Source of the DNA: Anaerolinea sp.
GTDB taxonomy: Bacteria; Chloroflexota; Anaerolineae; Anaerolineales; Villigracilaceae
Length of the DNA: 64,000 bases
Direction: 5' to 3'
NCBI GenBank assembly: GCA_020723805.1
Contig: DYID01000011.1
Location: 1 to 64,000, forward strand
Notes under the pieces: model-generated
Database searches by the model: none
Seen by the model: the letters and a program-made list of their open reading frames with translations, nothing else
What the model was told of the DNA's origin: nothing
Shown here: piece after piece, positions 51,741 to 60,472 of the stretch
How positions within the stretch are numbered: the stretch's first letter is position 1
Layout: each line of letters starts with the position of its first letter
Translations under genes and position numbers: made by a program

Positions 51741-53647
51741 ACGGCTCGAACCCCAAAGAACCCAAACCCCAATCCACGGCGTCCCCGCGCGGACCGATGG
51801 GCGGGCGCGGACCCATGGGATACAACCCGCACATGATGGGCGGTCCCGTTCAAAAAGCGCGCGACTTCAAAGGCACGCTTCGCAAACTGGTTTCCTATCT
51901 CGCGCCGTACCGCGCCAAAATCACCCTGGTCTTCCTGCTGGCAATCGGTTCGACCGTCTTCATGATTGTGGGACCGAAGATTTTAGGCAACGCTACCACC
52001 GAGCTGTTCAACGGTATTCTGGCGAAAATCGCCGGCACGGGCGATGTGCCCTTCGATGTCATCGGGCGCATTTTGCTGACCGCCCTCGGCTTGTACGCGC
52101 TTTCCGCCGCTCTCAGTTACGCCCAGGGCTGGCTGATGACCGATGTCGCCATCGAGGTTACCTACAAACTGCGCCGCGAGATGATGGAAAAAATCAACCG
52201 CATGCCGTTCCGCTACTTCGACGGCACGCCGCATGGCGAGACGCTCTCCCTGCTCACCAACGACGTGGACACCATCAACCAGACCCTCAACCAGAGCCTG
52301 ACGCAAATCATCACCTCGCTGGTTGCCGTGGTGGGCATTCTCGCCATGATGATCACCATCTCCTGGCAGATGACGCTGGTGGCGCTGACCATCATCCCCG
52401 CCTCGATGATGATTGTGATGATCATCGTGCGCCAGTCGCAGCGCTTCTTCAAGGAACAGCAGGATTACCTCGGTCACGTCAACGGGCATGTGGAGGAAAT
52501 GTTCGGCGGGCATCTCATCGTCAAAGCCTTCAACGGCGAAGAGAAGAGCATCGCCAAATTCAACGAATACAACAACACCCTCTACGGCTCGGCGTGGAAA
52601 TCGCAATTCTTCTCCAGCATCATGATGCCGGTCATGCGGCTGGTGAGCAACCTGGGTTATGTGGCGGTCGTCATCCTCGGCGGCTGGCTGACCATCCGCA
52701 AAGCCATCACCGTCGGCGATATTCAGGCGTTCATCCAGTACATCAACTCATTCACCCAGCCCATCACCCAACTGGCGAACATCTCCAACGTGCTGCAAAG
52801 CACCGTCGCCGCGGCAGAGCGCGTCTTCGACTTCCTCGAAAAAGAGGAAGAGACGCCCGAAACCGCCTCGCCCGTCAAACTGGAGCGCGTGCGCGGGCAG
52901 GTCGAATTTCGCGATGTGTATTTCGGCTACGTCCCCGGCACGCCGGTCATCAAAGGCTTCTCGGCGGAGATTCAGCCCGGGCAGCGGGTGGCAATCGTCG
53001 GTCCGACCGGAGCCGGCAAGACCACTATCGTCAAACTGCTGATGCGCTTCTACGACGTGGATAGCGGCTCCATCCGCATTGACGGTCACGACCTGCGCGA
53101 ATTCACCCGCGCCGACGTGCACACTATGTTCGGCATGGTGCTGCAGGATACCTGGCTGTTCAACGGCACGATTCTCGATAACATCCGCTACGGGCGCGAG
53201 GACGCCACGGAGGAAGAAGTCATCGCCGCCGCTCAAGCCGCCCACGTGGATCACTTCATCCACACCCTGCCGGAAGGCTATCATTTCGTGCTGAACGAGG
53301 AAGTGACCAACATCTCGCAGGGACAGAAGCAACTGCTCACCATCGCCCGCGCCTTCCTTGCCAACTCGCCCATGCTCATCCTCGACGAAGCCACCAGTTC
53401 GGTGGATACGCACACCGAAATCCTGATCCAGAAAGCGATGGACCAACTGATGCGCGGACGCACCAGTTTCATCATCGCTCACCGCCTGTCCACCATCCAG
53501 CACGCGGACCTGATTCTGGTGATGCGCGACGGCAACATCGTCGAGCAGGGCACACACGCCCAGCTGCTGGCGCAGGGCGGCTTCTATGCCGACTTGTACA
53601 ACAGCCAGTTCGAGAAAATGGAGGAACTGGAAGCGGTGAGTGTGTAG
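51737..53647 (+). CDS. ABC exporter half-transporter B (canonical Walker B)
   Basis: A 636-residue exporter half with an unusual Gly/Pro/Met-rich N-terminal tail of about 45 residues, six membrane segments (about 58-345) and an NBD with Walker A GPTGAGKTT (422-430). Walker B MLILDEATSSVD has the catalytic Glu, but the signature is ISQGQKQ rather than LSGGQ. Combined with the partner's FDDS this leaves one working and one degenerate ATP site, as in TM287/288. It probably exports drugs or lipids under MarR control. Confidence 0.95.
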   Translation: MNGSNPKEPKPQSTASPRGPMGGRGPMGYNPHMMGGPVQKARDFKGTLRKLVSYLAPYRAKITLVFLLAIGSTVFMIVGPKILGNATTELFNGILAKIAGTGDVPFDVIGRILLTALGLYALSAALSYAQGWLMTDVAIEVTYKLRREMMEKINRMPFRYFDGTPHGETLSLLTNDVDTINQTLNQSLTQIITSLVAVVGILAMMITISWQMTLVALTIIPASMMIVMIIVRQSQRFFKEQQDYLGHVNGHVEEMFGGHLIVKAFNGEEKSIAKFNEYNNTLYGSAWKSQFFSSIMMPVMRLVSNLGYVAVVILGGWLTIRKAITVGDIQAFIQYINSFTQPITQLANISNVLQSTVAAAERVFDFLEKEEETPETASPVKLERVRGQVEFRDVYFGYVPGTPVIKGFSAEIQPGQRVAIVGPTGAGKTTIVKLLMRFYDVDSGSIRIDGHDLREFTRADVHTMFGMVLQDTWLFNGTILDNIRYGREDATEEEVIAAAQAAHVDHFIHTLPEGYHFVLNEEVTNISQGQKQLLTIARAFLANSPMLILDEATSSVDTHTEILIQKAMDQLMRGRTSFIIAHRLSTIQHADLILVMRDGNIVEQGTHAQLLAQGGFYADLYNSQFEKMEELEAVSV

Positions 53648-53674
53648 GTGGTAATTGGTGATCGGTAAATGGAT

Positions 53675-53712
53675 ATGCCCCTTTCCGTTTGGAGAGGGGC
53701 ATTTGTATTTTT
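53675..53712 (+). terminator. Terminator of the ABC exporter operon
   Basis: ATGCCCCTTTCC/GGAGAGGGGCAT (12 bp with one mismatch, 4-base loop) followed by TTGTATTTTT, 28 bp after the stop. Confidence 0.85.
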
Positions 53713-53801
53713 GTCTTCCCGCCGGCTCTACGAAGTTTCCGAAAGAACCTGAAACCGCAAAATGTTACAATATTGCCGAAATCAATTCGTGCGGAGAAAA
53801 A

Positions 53802-54356
53802 ATGTCGAGGCAGATAGATGAACTTGTCCGAATGCGTGATGTGGAAACCCTCTACGAGTTAATGAGCGAGAGCGATGAATGGCTGGTGCAATTGGAGGCG
53901 GCAGAAGGGCTTGTCAAACTTGGAGACCGGCGCGGCTACGATTTCCTCATCACAGCGCTGGCGAGCGACGATGAAGAAATCCTCGAAGTCGCAAGGGAGA
54001 TTCTCGCCTCGCCCGAACTGACGCGGATGAAGAACGAGATCGAGGCAGAACTGGAGCGCGAGCGCCGGGTCCAGATTGAAGCGGCAAAGCGGCGCATCCA
54101 AAGCGGGGGAAAGGTTTTTCGCTACAAGATGGTCTATCTGCCTGCCGCAGCGCTCATGGGCAACGACCCGCTGCAAAACGAATACAACCTCCCGGCGCTC
54201 GATAATCACGGACTGGCGGGCTGGGAAGTCGTCACCATCATCCCGCAGAGACGTTCCATGCTGGTTGGCAGTGTGGACGACCACTTTACCGGCGCATATT
54301 TCCTGCTCAAGAAGGAAATCCTGCCGCACGAGGGTGCTGAACTGGATGGCGGCTAA
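53802..54356 (+). CDS. HEAT-like repeat plus DUF4177-like protein
   Basis: A 184-residue soluble protein. Residues 5-75 are helical with HEAT-like spacing (WLVQLEAAEGLVKLGDRRGYDFLITALAS), 85-110 is a charged helix, and 112-180 resembles DUF4177 (FRYKMVYLP, LDNHGLAGWEVVTII, GAYFLLKKE). GGAG precedes ATG 53802; the ORF-track start is 49 codons too early and runs through the terminator. It overlaps the next gene by 11 bp. Function is unknown. Confidence 0.78.
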   Translation: MSRQIDELVRMRDVETLYELMSESDEWLVQLEAAEGLVKLGDRRGYDFLITALASDDEEILEVAREILASPELTRMKNEIEAELERERRVQIEAAKRRIQSGGKVFRYKMVYLPAAALMGNDPLQNEYNLPALDNHGLAGWEVVTIIPQRRSMLVGSVDDHFTGAYFLLKKEILPHEGAELDGG

Positions 54357-55539
54357 ACAGTGGGGCATAAAGCGGGGATGGCTTCTTTGCATCGCGCTAT
54401 TCCTTCTCCTGCGCCTGACCGCCTCATTTCTCGGATACACCGCCGCGTTGGGTCCCGCCCCGCAACCTTTATCCAACGAACCGATCAACGCCGTTGCCGA
54501 AACGCTGCTGCGACAGGACAATTTCTCCCATCACTTTATCAACATCTGGAAACGCTGGGACACGGACTGGTATCTCAAGATTGCGGCTTTTGGCTATGAT
54601 CCCAACGACGGGACGGCTGCTTACCTGCCCCTCTACCCCTGGCTGACCGGCCGGCTTGCATCCCTCACCGGGGACTTTTTATTCTCCGCTCTGCTGATTT
54701 CGAATCTTGCCGCGCTTGCAGTCTTCATCCTCTTTTACGAGGTCGCCCGCACCGAAGGGCTGCCGAGTGACCAGGCAGGGGCGGCGGTTATTTCCCTTGC
54801 CATCTTTCCCTCGGCTTTTTTTCTCATCGCCGCCTACACCGATTCTGTTTTTCTTGCCTTCACACTAGGCGCCTGGCTGGCTGCCCGCCGGCGGCGCTGG
54901 GTTTTGGCGGGCATCTTGGGCGGCTTTGCCACACTGACCCGCCTGCAGGGAAGTTTGCTAACCCCCGTTCTGGGTTTGTTGTGGCTGAGGGAAATTGCCG
55001 GCTTCCGATTGCTGGAACCTGTAACCTGGCGCAAGGCGTCAGCAGGCTTTCGCAATCTCTCCTGGCTGGCTTCCCTGTTTCCTGCCCTCACATTCGTTGG
55101 CTGGAATCTGTACCTGAAGGCTGCCCGCTTGGGAAATATCACCGAAACGCTCAACTCTCACTGGGGCATTCGCACTGTCCTGCCCTGGACCGGGGTTCGG
55201 CTGTTCCTCGAGCGCCTTCTCGACACTCCGCGCGTTTTTGTGGATTACATTGACCTCGGTTCTCTGGCATTCATCCTCACTTTGCTCATTTTTGGCTTGC
55301 GTCGGCTCGACCCAACCCTCTCCATATACGCCTGGCTGAATCTCGCTTTATTCTTCATGCGCGGCACGCCGCCTCATCTTTTGGACAGTTTTAGCCGCTA
55401 TATGCTTGCCGTCTTTCCGGCGTTCCTCGTTATGGGCGGCATCCCAAACCGCGCCGCGCGGTTCACTCTGTGGGCAGGTTCTTTCACCCTGCAACTCTTT
55501 TTGCTGATGGGTTTCTTAGACTGGCGATGGGTTGCCTAA
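54346..55539 (+). CDS. PIG-V-like mannosyltransferase family membrane protein
   Basis: A 397-residue GT-C-type protein with about nine membrane segments. The outer loop 1 contains FINIWKRWDTDWYLKIAAFGY and YLPLYPWL, as in the PIG-V/Gpi18-like mannosyltransferases, with the WDxxWY acidic motif. It probably uses a lipid-phosphate mannose donor outside the membrane. Start is ATG 54346, inside the end of the preceding gene; the ORF-track entry begins 90 codons earlier in a shadow frame. Confidence 0.88.
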   Translation: MAAKQWGIKRGWLLCIALFLLLRLTASFLGYTAALGPAPQPLSNEPINAVAETLLRQDNFSHHFINIWKRWDTDWYLKIAAFGYDPNDGTAAYLPLYPWLTGRLASLTGDFLFSALLISNLAALAVFILFYEVARTEGLPSDQAGAAVISLAIFPSAFFLIAAYTDSVFLAFTLGAWLAARRRRWVLAGILGGFATLTRLQGSLLTPVLGLLWLREIAGFRLLEPVTWRKASAGFRNLSWLASLFPALTFVGWNLYLKAARLGNITETLNSHWGIRTVLPWTGVRLFLERLLDTPRVFVDYIDLGSLAFILTLLIFGLRRLDPTLSIYAWLNLALFFMRGTPPHLLDSFSRYMLAVFPAFLVMGGIPNRAARFTLWAGSFTLQLFLLMGFLDWRWVA

Positions 55540-55556
55540 TGAGCGCAGAAACACCA

Positions 55557-55606
55557 TTGACAACTTGCTTGGCTTGCATATAATTGTTATTGAAAATCAA
55601 TTTCAA
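55557..55606 (+). promoter_or_regulatory. Consensus promoter with Fur-type operator ahead of zur
   Basis: TTGACA (55557-55562) and TATAAT (55579-55584) are 16 bp apart, both perfect consensus. Right after is the inverted repeat TTGAAA-ATCAA-TTTCAA (55590-55606), overlapping ATTGAAAATCAAT, an AT-rich palindrome of the sort bound by Fur/Zur proteins. It would block the promoter when metal is bound. Confidence 0.8.
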
Positions 55607-55618
55607 TTAGAGAATGCC

Positions 55619-56035
55619 ATGACTGCCATCCCTTGGCTTACCCAACTCCAGGAAAACGGCTACCGCCTGACCGAAGCGCGCCGCGCCGTAGTGGAAACTG
55701 TTCAGGGATCCACCCATGCACTCACCCCCCTTCAGGTCTTCGACCTGGCGCGGAAAAAATATCCCGCGCTGGGGCTGGTTTCGGTTTATCGCACGCTCGA
55801 AAAATTGGAGGAACTCCACCTCATCCAGCGTGTGCATCAGCCAAGCGGATGCCAGGCGTTCATTTCCGCCGGTAGCGGTCATCAGCACCTGCTGCTCTGC
55901 CAGAACTGCGGGAAGGTGGAATTCTTCGAGGGCGACGACCTCGAAGTGCTGACCGAAGCCATCGCCCGCCGCACCGGTTATCAGATCAAGGAGCACTGGC
56001 TTCAGTTATTTGGCTTGTGCCAAAACTGCCAATAA
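55619..56035 (+). CDS. zur: Fur-family regulator, probably Zur
   Basis: A 138-residue Fur-family metalloregulator: winged helix about 1-80 (YRLTEARRAVVETV, GLVSVYRTLEKLEEL) and dimerisation domain with GHQHLLLCQNCGKVEFF and the final CQNC, the paired CxxC that hold structural zinc. The start is the ATG 29 codons into the ORF-track entry. Because it is followed by a zinc-type ABC transporter and preceded by a matching operator, zinc is the most likely signal; iron or manganese is possible. Confidence 0.88.
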   Translation: MTAIPWLTQLQENGYRLTEARRAVVETVQGSTHALTPLQVFDLARKKYPALGLVSVYRTLEKLEELHLIQRVHQPSGCQAFISAGSGHQHLLLCQNCGKVEFFEGDDLEVLTEAIARRTGYQIKEHWLQLFGLCQNCQ

Positions 56036-56080
56036 ATTGCTCTTTACGTCTGCTGCGTCGGCAGTCCTTTGTACGTACTG

Positions 56081-56140
56081 TGCGCTCTCTGGCGCACTTT
56101 ACCAAATAACTTTCCCCCACGCTTTGCTTGGGGGATAAAA
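56081..56140 (+). terminator. Hairpins between zur and znuA
   Basis: The TGCGCTCTC-TG-GCGCA hairpin (56081-56096) is followed by CCCCCA/TGGGGG (56114-56119 / 56129-56134) and GATAAAAAA. The second could terminate or attenuate reading from zur into znuA. Confidence 0.55.
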
Positions 56141-56154
56141 AATCGAGGTTCTAA

Positions 56155-57093
56155 ATGAAAAAGATTATCAATACCATTTTTGGACTTTCCCTTCTTTCGG
56201 TTCTTCTCCTGACCTCATGCGGCTCAGCCTCCCAAGGCAGTGACCGCCGCCCGGTCGTTCTCGCCTCCACCACCTTCCTGGCAGACATCGCCCGCAACGT
56301 CGCCGGCGACCGCCTGACGGTGGAGTCCCTGCTCCCCATCGGCGCAGACCCGCACGCCTATCAGCCCACCCCGCAGGACGCGGCAAAGGTGGCAGACAGC
56401 AAAGTGCTCATCGTCAATGGTATGGACTACGAGCATTTCATCGAGCCTTTGCTTGAGAATGCCGGCGGCACGCGGATGATCGTCACGGCTTCGGAGGGGC
56501 TCGAAGCGCGTCACATGGAGGAACATGCCGGGGAGGCAGGAGCAGGCGAAGGTCACGTGCATGAGGCGGGCAACCCGCACATGTGGCTGGACCCGAACCT
56601 CGTCATCCACTACGTGGAGAATATCCGCGACGGGTTGATTGCGTTCGATCCAGAGGGCGAGGCGGTCTATCGGTCCAATGCCGAGGCGTATATCACCCAA
56701 CTCAAAGCGCTCGATACGTGGATCGTCGAGCAGGTTTCGCAAATCCCTGCCGAAAGAAAATTACTCGTCACCAACCACAAATCACTGGGGTACTTTGCCG
56801 AGCGATATGGCTTTACAATTGCCGGCACGGTCATCGAGAGTTTCAGTTCGGGCGCTTCACCCTCCGCCGGGCAGATGGCAGACCTGATTGCGCAAATCAA
56901 AGCCAGCGGCGCGCCTGCCATCTTTTTGGATGCGTCGGATAACGAGGCGCTTGCCCGCCAGATTGCCGCCGAGACCGGCGTAAGAGTGGTCACCGATTTG
57001 CATCTGGAGTCATTGACCGACGGCGCGCCCGCCGCGACCTACATTGACATGATGAAGCATAATGTGACGCTGATTGTAAATGCGTTGAAATGA
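56155..57093 (+). CDS. znuA: Zinc/manganese-binding lipoprotein, ZnuA-like
   Basis: A 312-residue cluster 9 binding protein with lipobox Cys21 (LLTSCGS). Metal ligands are visible as His in GADPHAYQPTP, His in GNPHMWLDPN, His in TNHKSLGYF and Asp/Glu near FLDASDNEALA. A His/acid-rich loop (HMEEHAGEAGAGEGHVHE, about 122-139) is typical of zinc members. It captures zinc for the ABC transporter encoded next. Confidence 0.93.
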   Translation: MKKIINTIFGLSLLSVLLLTSCGSASQGSDRRPVVLASTTFLADIARNVAGDRLTVESLLPIGADPHAYQPTPQDAAKVADSKVLIVNGMDYEHFIEPLLENAGGTRMIVTASEGLEARHMEEHAGEAGAGEGHVHEAGNPHMWLDPNLVIHYVENIRDGLIAFDPEGEAVYRSNAEAYITQLKALDTWIVEQVSQIPAERKLLVTNHKSLGYFAERYGFTIAGTVIESFSSGASPSAGQMADLIAQIKASGAPAIFLDASDNEALARQIAAETGVRVVTDLHLESLTDGAPAATYIDMMKHNVTLIVNALK

Positions 57094-57133
57094 CCTCACC
57101 CTTTCCCGCCCTGCGGGTTGGGGATGGGTGAGG
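57094..57133 (+). repeat. CCTCACCC-type hairpin between znuA and znuC
   Basis: CCTCACCC and GGGTGAGG (8 bp) enclose a smaller CCCGCCCTGCGGG hairpin. Same group as the hairpins at 22398, 60427 and 63912. Confidence 0.65.
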
Positions 57134-57143
57134 TGAGGTAAAT

Positions 57144-57953
57144 ATGTATCCTCACACCCACCACCAGCCTGACCAACCCATTTTAGACGTGAGCCATCTC
57201 ACCGTCCGCTACAACGGACGCGCCGCGCTGGAGGATGTCACCTTTCACCTGCATGTGGGAGAACGTGTGGCGATTGTAGGACCGAACGGCGCGGGAAAAA
57301 GCACTCTCATCAAAGCAGTGGCAGGCGTGCTGCCGCCGACTTCCGGCGAGGTGAAGGTTTTCGGCTCGATGCCGGGCAGACATGTGTGCATCGGCTACAT
57401 CCCGCAACGCTCGCAGGTGGATTGGAACTTCCCGGTCACCGTTGCGGATGTGGTCATGATGGGACGGTTCGCCAAACTGGGTCCGCTCAACTGGCCCCGC
57501 AAAAGGGACTGGGATGCCGTGCGCCGTGCGCTCGAAACGGTGGACCTGGCTGACCTTGCCTCGCGTCAGATCGGTCAACTCTCCGGCGGACAGCAGCAGC
57601 GCATGTTCATCGCCCGCGCCCTCGCGCAGGAAGCCGAACTGATGCTGATGGATGAGCCATTGACCGGTCTCGATACCCCTTCGCAGGAGGGCATCCTCTC
57701 CCTCCTCGACCGGCTGAAGAGGGAAAACGTCACCGTGATGGTCGCCACGCACGACCTCGACCAAGCAGCGACTCACTTCGACCGCATCATGCTGCTCAAC
57801 CATCGGCTGGTGGCGTTCGGTCCGCCCGCCGATGTTCTGCACACCGATAATCTCCTGAAAGCCTACGGCGGCCGGCTCAAACCCGTTGACGGGCAGACCG
57901 TTCTGAGTGTGGACAGCTGCTGCGACGAAGGAGAACATGACCATGTTCATTGA
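57144..57953 (+). CDS. znuC: ZnuC-like ABC transporter ATPase
   Basis: A 269-residue metal-type ABC ATPase with Walker A GPNGAGKST (about 49-57), Q-loop PQRSQVDWNFPVTVADVV as in ZnuC/MntB, signature LSGGQQQR, Walker B LMLMDEPLTGLD and switch His in ATHD. The C-terminus DSCCDEGEHDHVH is Cys/His-rich and may bind zinc. Its end overlaps the permease gene by 11 bp. Confidence 0.94.
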   Translation: MYPHTHHQPDQPILDVSHLTVRYNGRAALEDVTFHLHVGERVAIVGPNGAGKSTLIKAVAGVLPPTSGEVKVFGSMPGRHVCIGYIPQRSQVDWNFPVTVADVVMMGRFAKLGPLNWPRKRDWDAVRRALETVDLADLASRQIGQLSGGQQQRMFIARALAQEAELMLMDEPLTGLDTPSQEGILSLLDRLKRENVTVMVATHDLDQAATHFDRIMLLNHRLVAFGPPADVLHTDNLLKAYGGRLKPVDGQTVLSVDSCCDEGEHDHVH

Positions 57954-58779
57954 CCTTCTCCTCCACCCTCTCTCCTACGAATTCATGGCGCGCGGCATGA
58001 TTGCCGCCGTGCTGGTCGGCATCGTCTGTGCGGTGATTGGCACCTACGTCGTTTTGCGCGGCATGGCGTTCTTCGGCGACGCGCTCGCCCACACCATCCT
58101 GCCGGGCATTGCCCTCGGTTATCTCATCAGCGGCGGCGCAAGGGACACGTTGTTCTGGTGGGCGCTGGGGACCGCCGTCCTCGCCGCGCTGGGCATTGGC
58201 GCCATCAGCCGCAACGCCGAAATCAAGGAGGACACTTCCATCGGCGTCATCTTCGCGGGGATGTTTGCCCTCGGCATTGCGCTGATTTCCACCGTCAAGA
58301 GTTACGCCGTGGACCTGACCCACTTCCTCTTTGGCGACGTGCTCAGCGTTTCATCCCACAGTCTGTGGCTGATTCTCATCTTCGGCGGATTTGTCCTCCT
58401 GATGGTTTTCGCCTTCTACAAGGAATTCATGACCCTGTCCTTCGACCCGGTCCTTGCCGCCACCCTGCGCCTGCCGGTAGGACTGCTCAACAACATCCTG
58501 CTGGCGCTCATTGCCGTGACGGTCGCCGTTTCACTTCAAACCGTCGGTGTGGCGTTGATGGTTGCCATGCTCGTCACCCCCGCCGCGACCGCCTACCTGC
58601 TCACGAATCGCCTGTCCACGATGATGCTGCTCGCCGCGCTCTTCGCCTCGCTTGCGGGTGTGATTGGTTTGTATTTGTCGTTTTATTTGAGTATTGCTTC
58701 TGGCGCGGCGATTGTGTTGACAGCGACGGTATTCTTCATGCTCGCGTTCGGGTGGAAGAAGATAAGCGGCAGGTCGTAA
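57943..58779 (+). CDS. znuB: ZnuB-like ABC transporter permease
   Basis: A 278-residue ABC-3 family permease with eight membrane segments. LHPLSYEFMARGMIAAVLVGI and YVVLRGMAFFGDALAH are family marks. ATG 57943 is 8 bases after AAGGAGA; an ATG two codons earlier is too close. It completes the zur-znuACB locus. Confidence 0.94.
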   Translation: MFIDLLLHPLSYEFMARGMIAAVLVGIVCAVIGTYVVLRGMAFFGDALAHTILPGIALGYLISGGARDTLFWWALGTAVLAALGIGAISRNAEIKEDTSIGVIFAGMFALGIALISTVKSYAVDLTHFLFGDVLSVSSHSLWLILIFGGFVLLMVFAFYKEFMTLSFDPVLAATLRLPVGLLNNILLALIAVTVAVSLQTVGVALMVAMLVTPAATAYLLTNRLSTMMLLAALFASLAGVIGLYLSFYLSIASGAAIVLTATVFFMLAFGWKKISGRS

Positions 58780-58805
58780 CTTTTTAGAAAATCTTGCGCG
58801 TACTT

Positions 58806-58828
58806 GGCGGGCGGTGCCAGGGGAGAAC
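58806..58828 (+). repeat. GGCGGGCGGTGCC 23-mer repeat, copy 2
   Basis: Matches 3280-3302 with one mismatch; the context here also forms a hairpin with GTGCCTGG at 58842-58849. The 58780-58906 gap holds no gene. Confidence 0.6.
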
Positions 58829-58906
58829 GTCCACTACAGGCGTGCCTGGAACCTTGTAAGGAACTTTTGCGTCAAAACTGGGAACTTATTCGGTTAGAAT
58901 CCTTCC

Positions 58907-60415
58907 ATGCACAAGACCCTCGCAACACTCGCCCTTCTTTCCTCTTTCCTCTTTCTTTTTGCCTCTTGTTCCTCCCCCGACCCCGAAGCGATTCCCACAA
59001 CCGAGACGCCTATCCTCCCCACCGCAACGACTACTCCCACAGAGACCCTTCTCCCCACCGAACCCCCAACCGCCACGTCCTTCCCCCAGCCTGCCATCGA
59101 ACGCCCCCAATATTCCATAGACCTGCAACTCAACTACTCCACCAAAGCCGCGACGGTGGACCAGACCATCATCTACCCCAACTGGACGGGTGAAACCCTG
59201 ACCGAACTTGTCCTCGCCGTCCAGCCCAACCTGTGGAGCGGCGGCTTCAGCCTCAATTCGCTCGCGGTGGATGGAACACCAATTACCAATTACCAATTAC
59301 CCAACCTCAACCAACGCCTCGAAATCCCCCTCCCTCAACCCCTCCAACCCGGCGGGATAGTCACCCTCACGATGACCTACGGACTCATCCTCCCGCCGAT
59401 GCCAGCCTACAGCAACCCGAACGAAGTCCGCCCGCAAATTTACGGCTACTCCGAGCGGCAACTCAACCTCGTGGACTGGTATCCCTTCATCGTGCCGTAT
59501 CAGCCCGGCGAAGGCTGGATTTTGCATAACCCCTGGTTCTACGGCGAGCATCTCGTCTACGACACGGCGAACTTCGACGTGACGGTTACCTTCACCGACG
59601 GGTCGAGTCCGCAGGTGGCGTCGTCGGGGGCAGAAGTGGCTTCGGGGTCAGCCGGCAGCCGTCGGTTTAAGTTGGAAGCGGGGCGCACGTTTGCCCTGTC
59701 CATCAGCACATTGTACAAAGTCGCCCAGCGCCAGGTCGGCGATGTGACCGTCTATGCCTACTACTTCGCCTTCTACGACGCGCCCGGCGAAGCCATGCTC
59801 CAGACCACCGTCGAGGCGCTGCAAGTCTTCGAGGAAAAGTTCGGACCCTACCGCCACAAGACCATGACCGCCGTGCAGGGCGACTTCAACGACGGCATGG
59901 AATATTCGGCGTTCTACTTCATCAGCCGCGATTACTTCAATCTGTACGACAACACGCCCAAGAATTACCTCGTCATCATCGCCGCGCACGAGACCGCGCA
60001 TCAGTGGTGGTTCGACGCCGTCGCCGACGACCAGGCGCTCGAACCCTGGCTCGACGAAACCCTCTGCACCTACAGCGAGCGCATCTACTACGAAACGGTG
60101 CATCCCGACCTCGTGGATTGGTGGTGGGGCTACCGCTATTTCGAATTTCAAAAGGCGGGCTTTGTGGATACGCCCATCTACGAAGGCGGCGGTCAGCGCC
60201 CGTATTGGGACAAGACCTACCTGACCGGCGCGCGCTTCATGGAGGACTTGCGTCAGCGCGTGGGTGACGAAATCTTCTTTGCGTTCCTGAAGGATTACTA
60301 CACCCAGTTCGCCGGCAAACGCGCCACCAGCGCCGATTTCTTCCGCGTCTTCCGCGAACACTCCGCCGCCGACATCTCTGATTTGATGGCGAAATATTTT
60401 CAGAAGACCTACTAA
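58907..60415 (+). CDS. M1-like metallopeptidase lipoprotein 1
   Basis: A 502-residue lipoprotein (lipobox Cys21, FASCSS) with a Pro/Thr-rich linker (about 24-62), an N-terminal beta domain and a catalytic domain of the M1 gluzincin type. HETAHQWW (361-368) gives the HExxH zinc site and Glu384 in WLDETLCTYSE the third ligand; the exopeptidase GAMEN motif is replaced by DGMEYS (329-334). The usual C-terminal helical domain of aminopeptidase N is short. Reading frame intact. A tandem paralogue follows. Confidence 0.9.
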   Translation: MHKTLATLALLSSFLFLFASCSSPDPEAIPTTETPILPTATTTPTETLLPTEPPTATSFPQPAIERPQYSIDLQLNYSTKAATVDQTIIYPNWTGETLTELVLAVQPNLWSGGFSLNSLAVDGTPITNYQLPNLNQRLEIPLPQPLQPGGIVTLTMTYGLILPPMPAYSNPNEVRPQIYGYSERQLNLVDWYPFIVPYQPGEGWILHNPWFYGEHLVYDTANFDVTVTFTDGSSPQVASSGAEVASGSAGSRRFKLEAGRTFALSISTLYKVAQRQVGDVTVYAYYFAFYDAPGEAMLQTTVEALQVFEEKFGPYRHKTMTAVQGDFNDGMEYSAFYFISRDYFNLYDNTPKNYLVIIAAHETAHQWWFDAVADDQALEPWLDETLCTYSERIYYETVHPDLVDWWWGYRYFEFQKAGFVDTPIYEGGGQRPYWDKTYLTGARFMEDLRQRVGDEIFFAFLKDYYTQFAGKRATSADFFRVFREHSAADISDLMAKYFQKTY

Positions 60416-60426
60416 TTCTCTACGCA

Positions 60427-60461
60427 CCCTCACCCCCAGCCCCTCTCCCGAAGGGTGAGGG
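60427..60461 (+). repeat. CCCTCACCC hairpin between the two peptidase genes
   Basis: CCCTCACCC (60427-60435) and GGGTGAGGG (60453-60461) form a 9-bp perfect stem in the 57-bp gap. Confidence 0.7.
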
Positions 60462-60472
60462 AAACTATTTTT

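Noticed and set aside
52213-53557. Minus-strand ORFs opposite ABC exporter half B
   Set aside because: Shadow frames of a gene with complete Walker and signature motifs.
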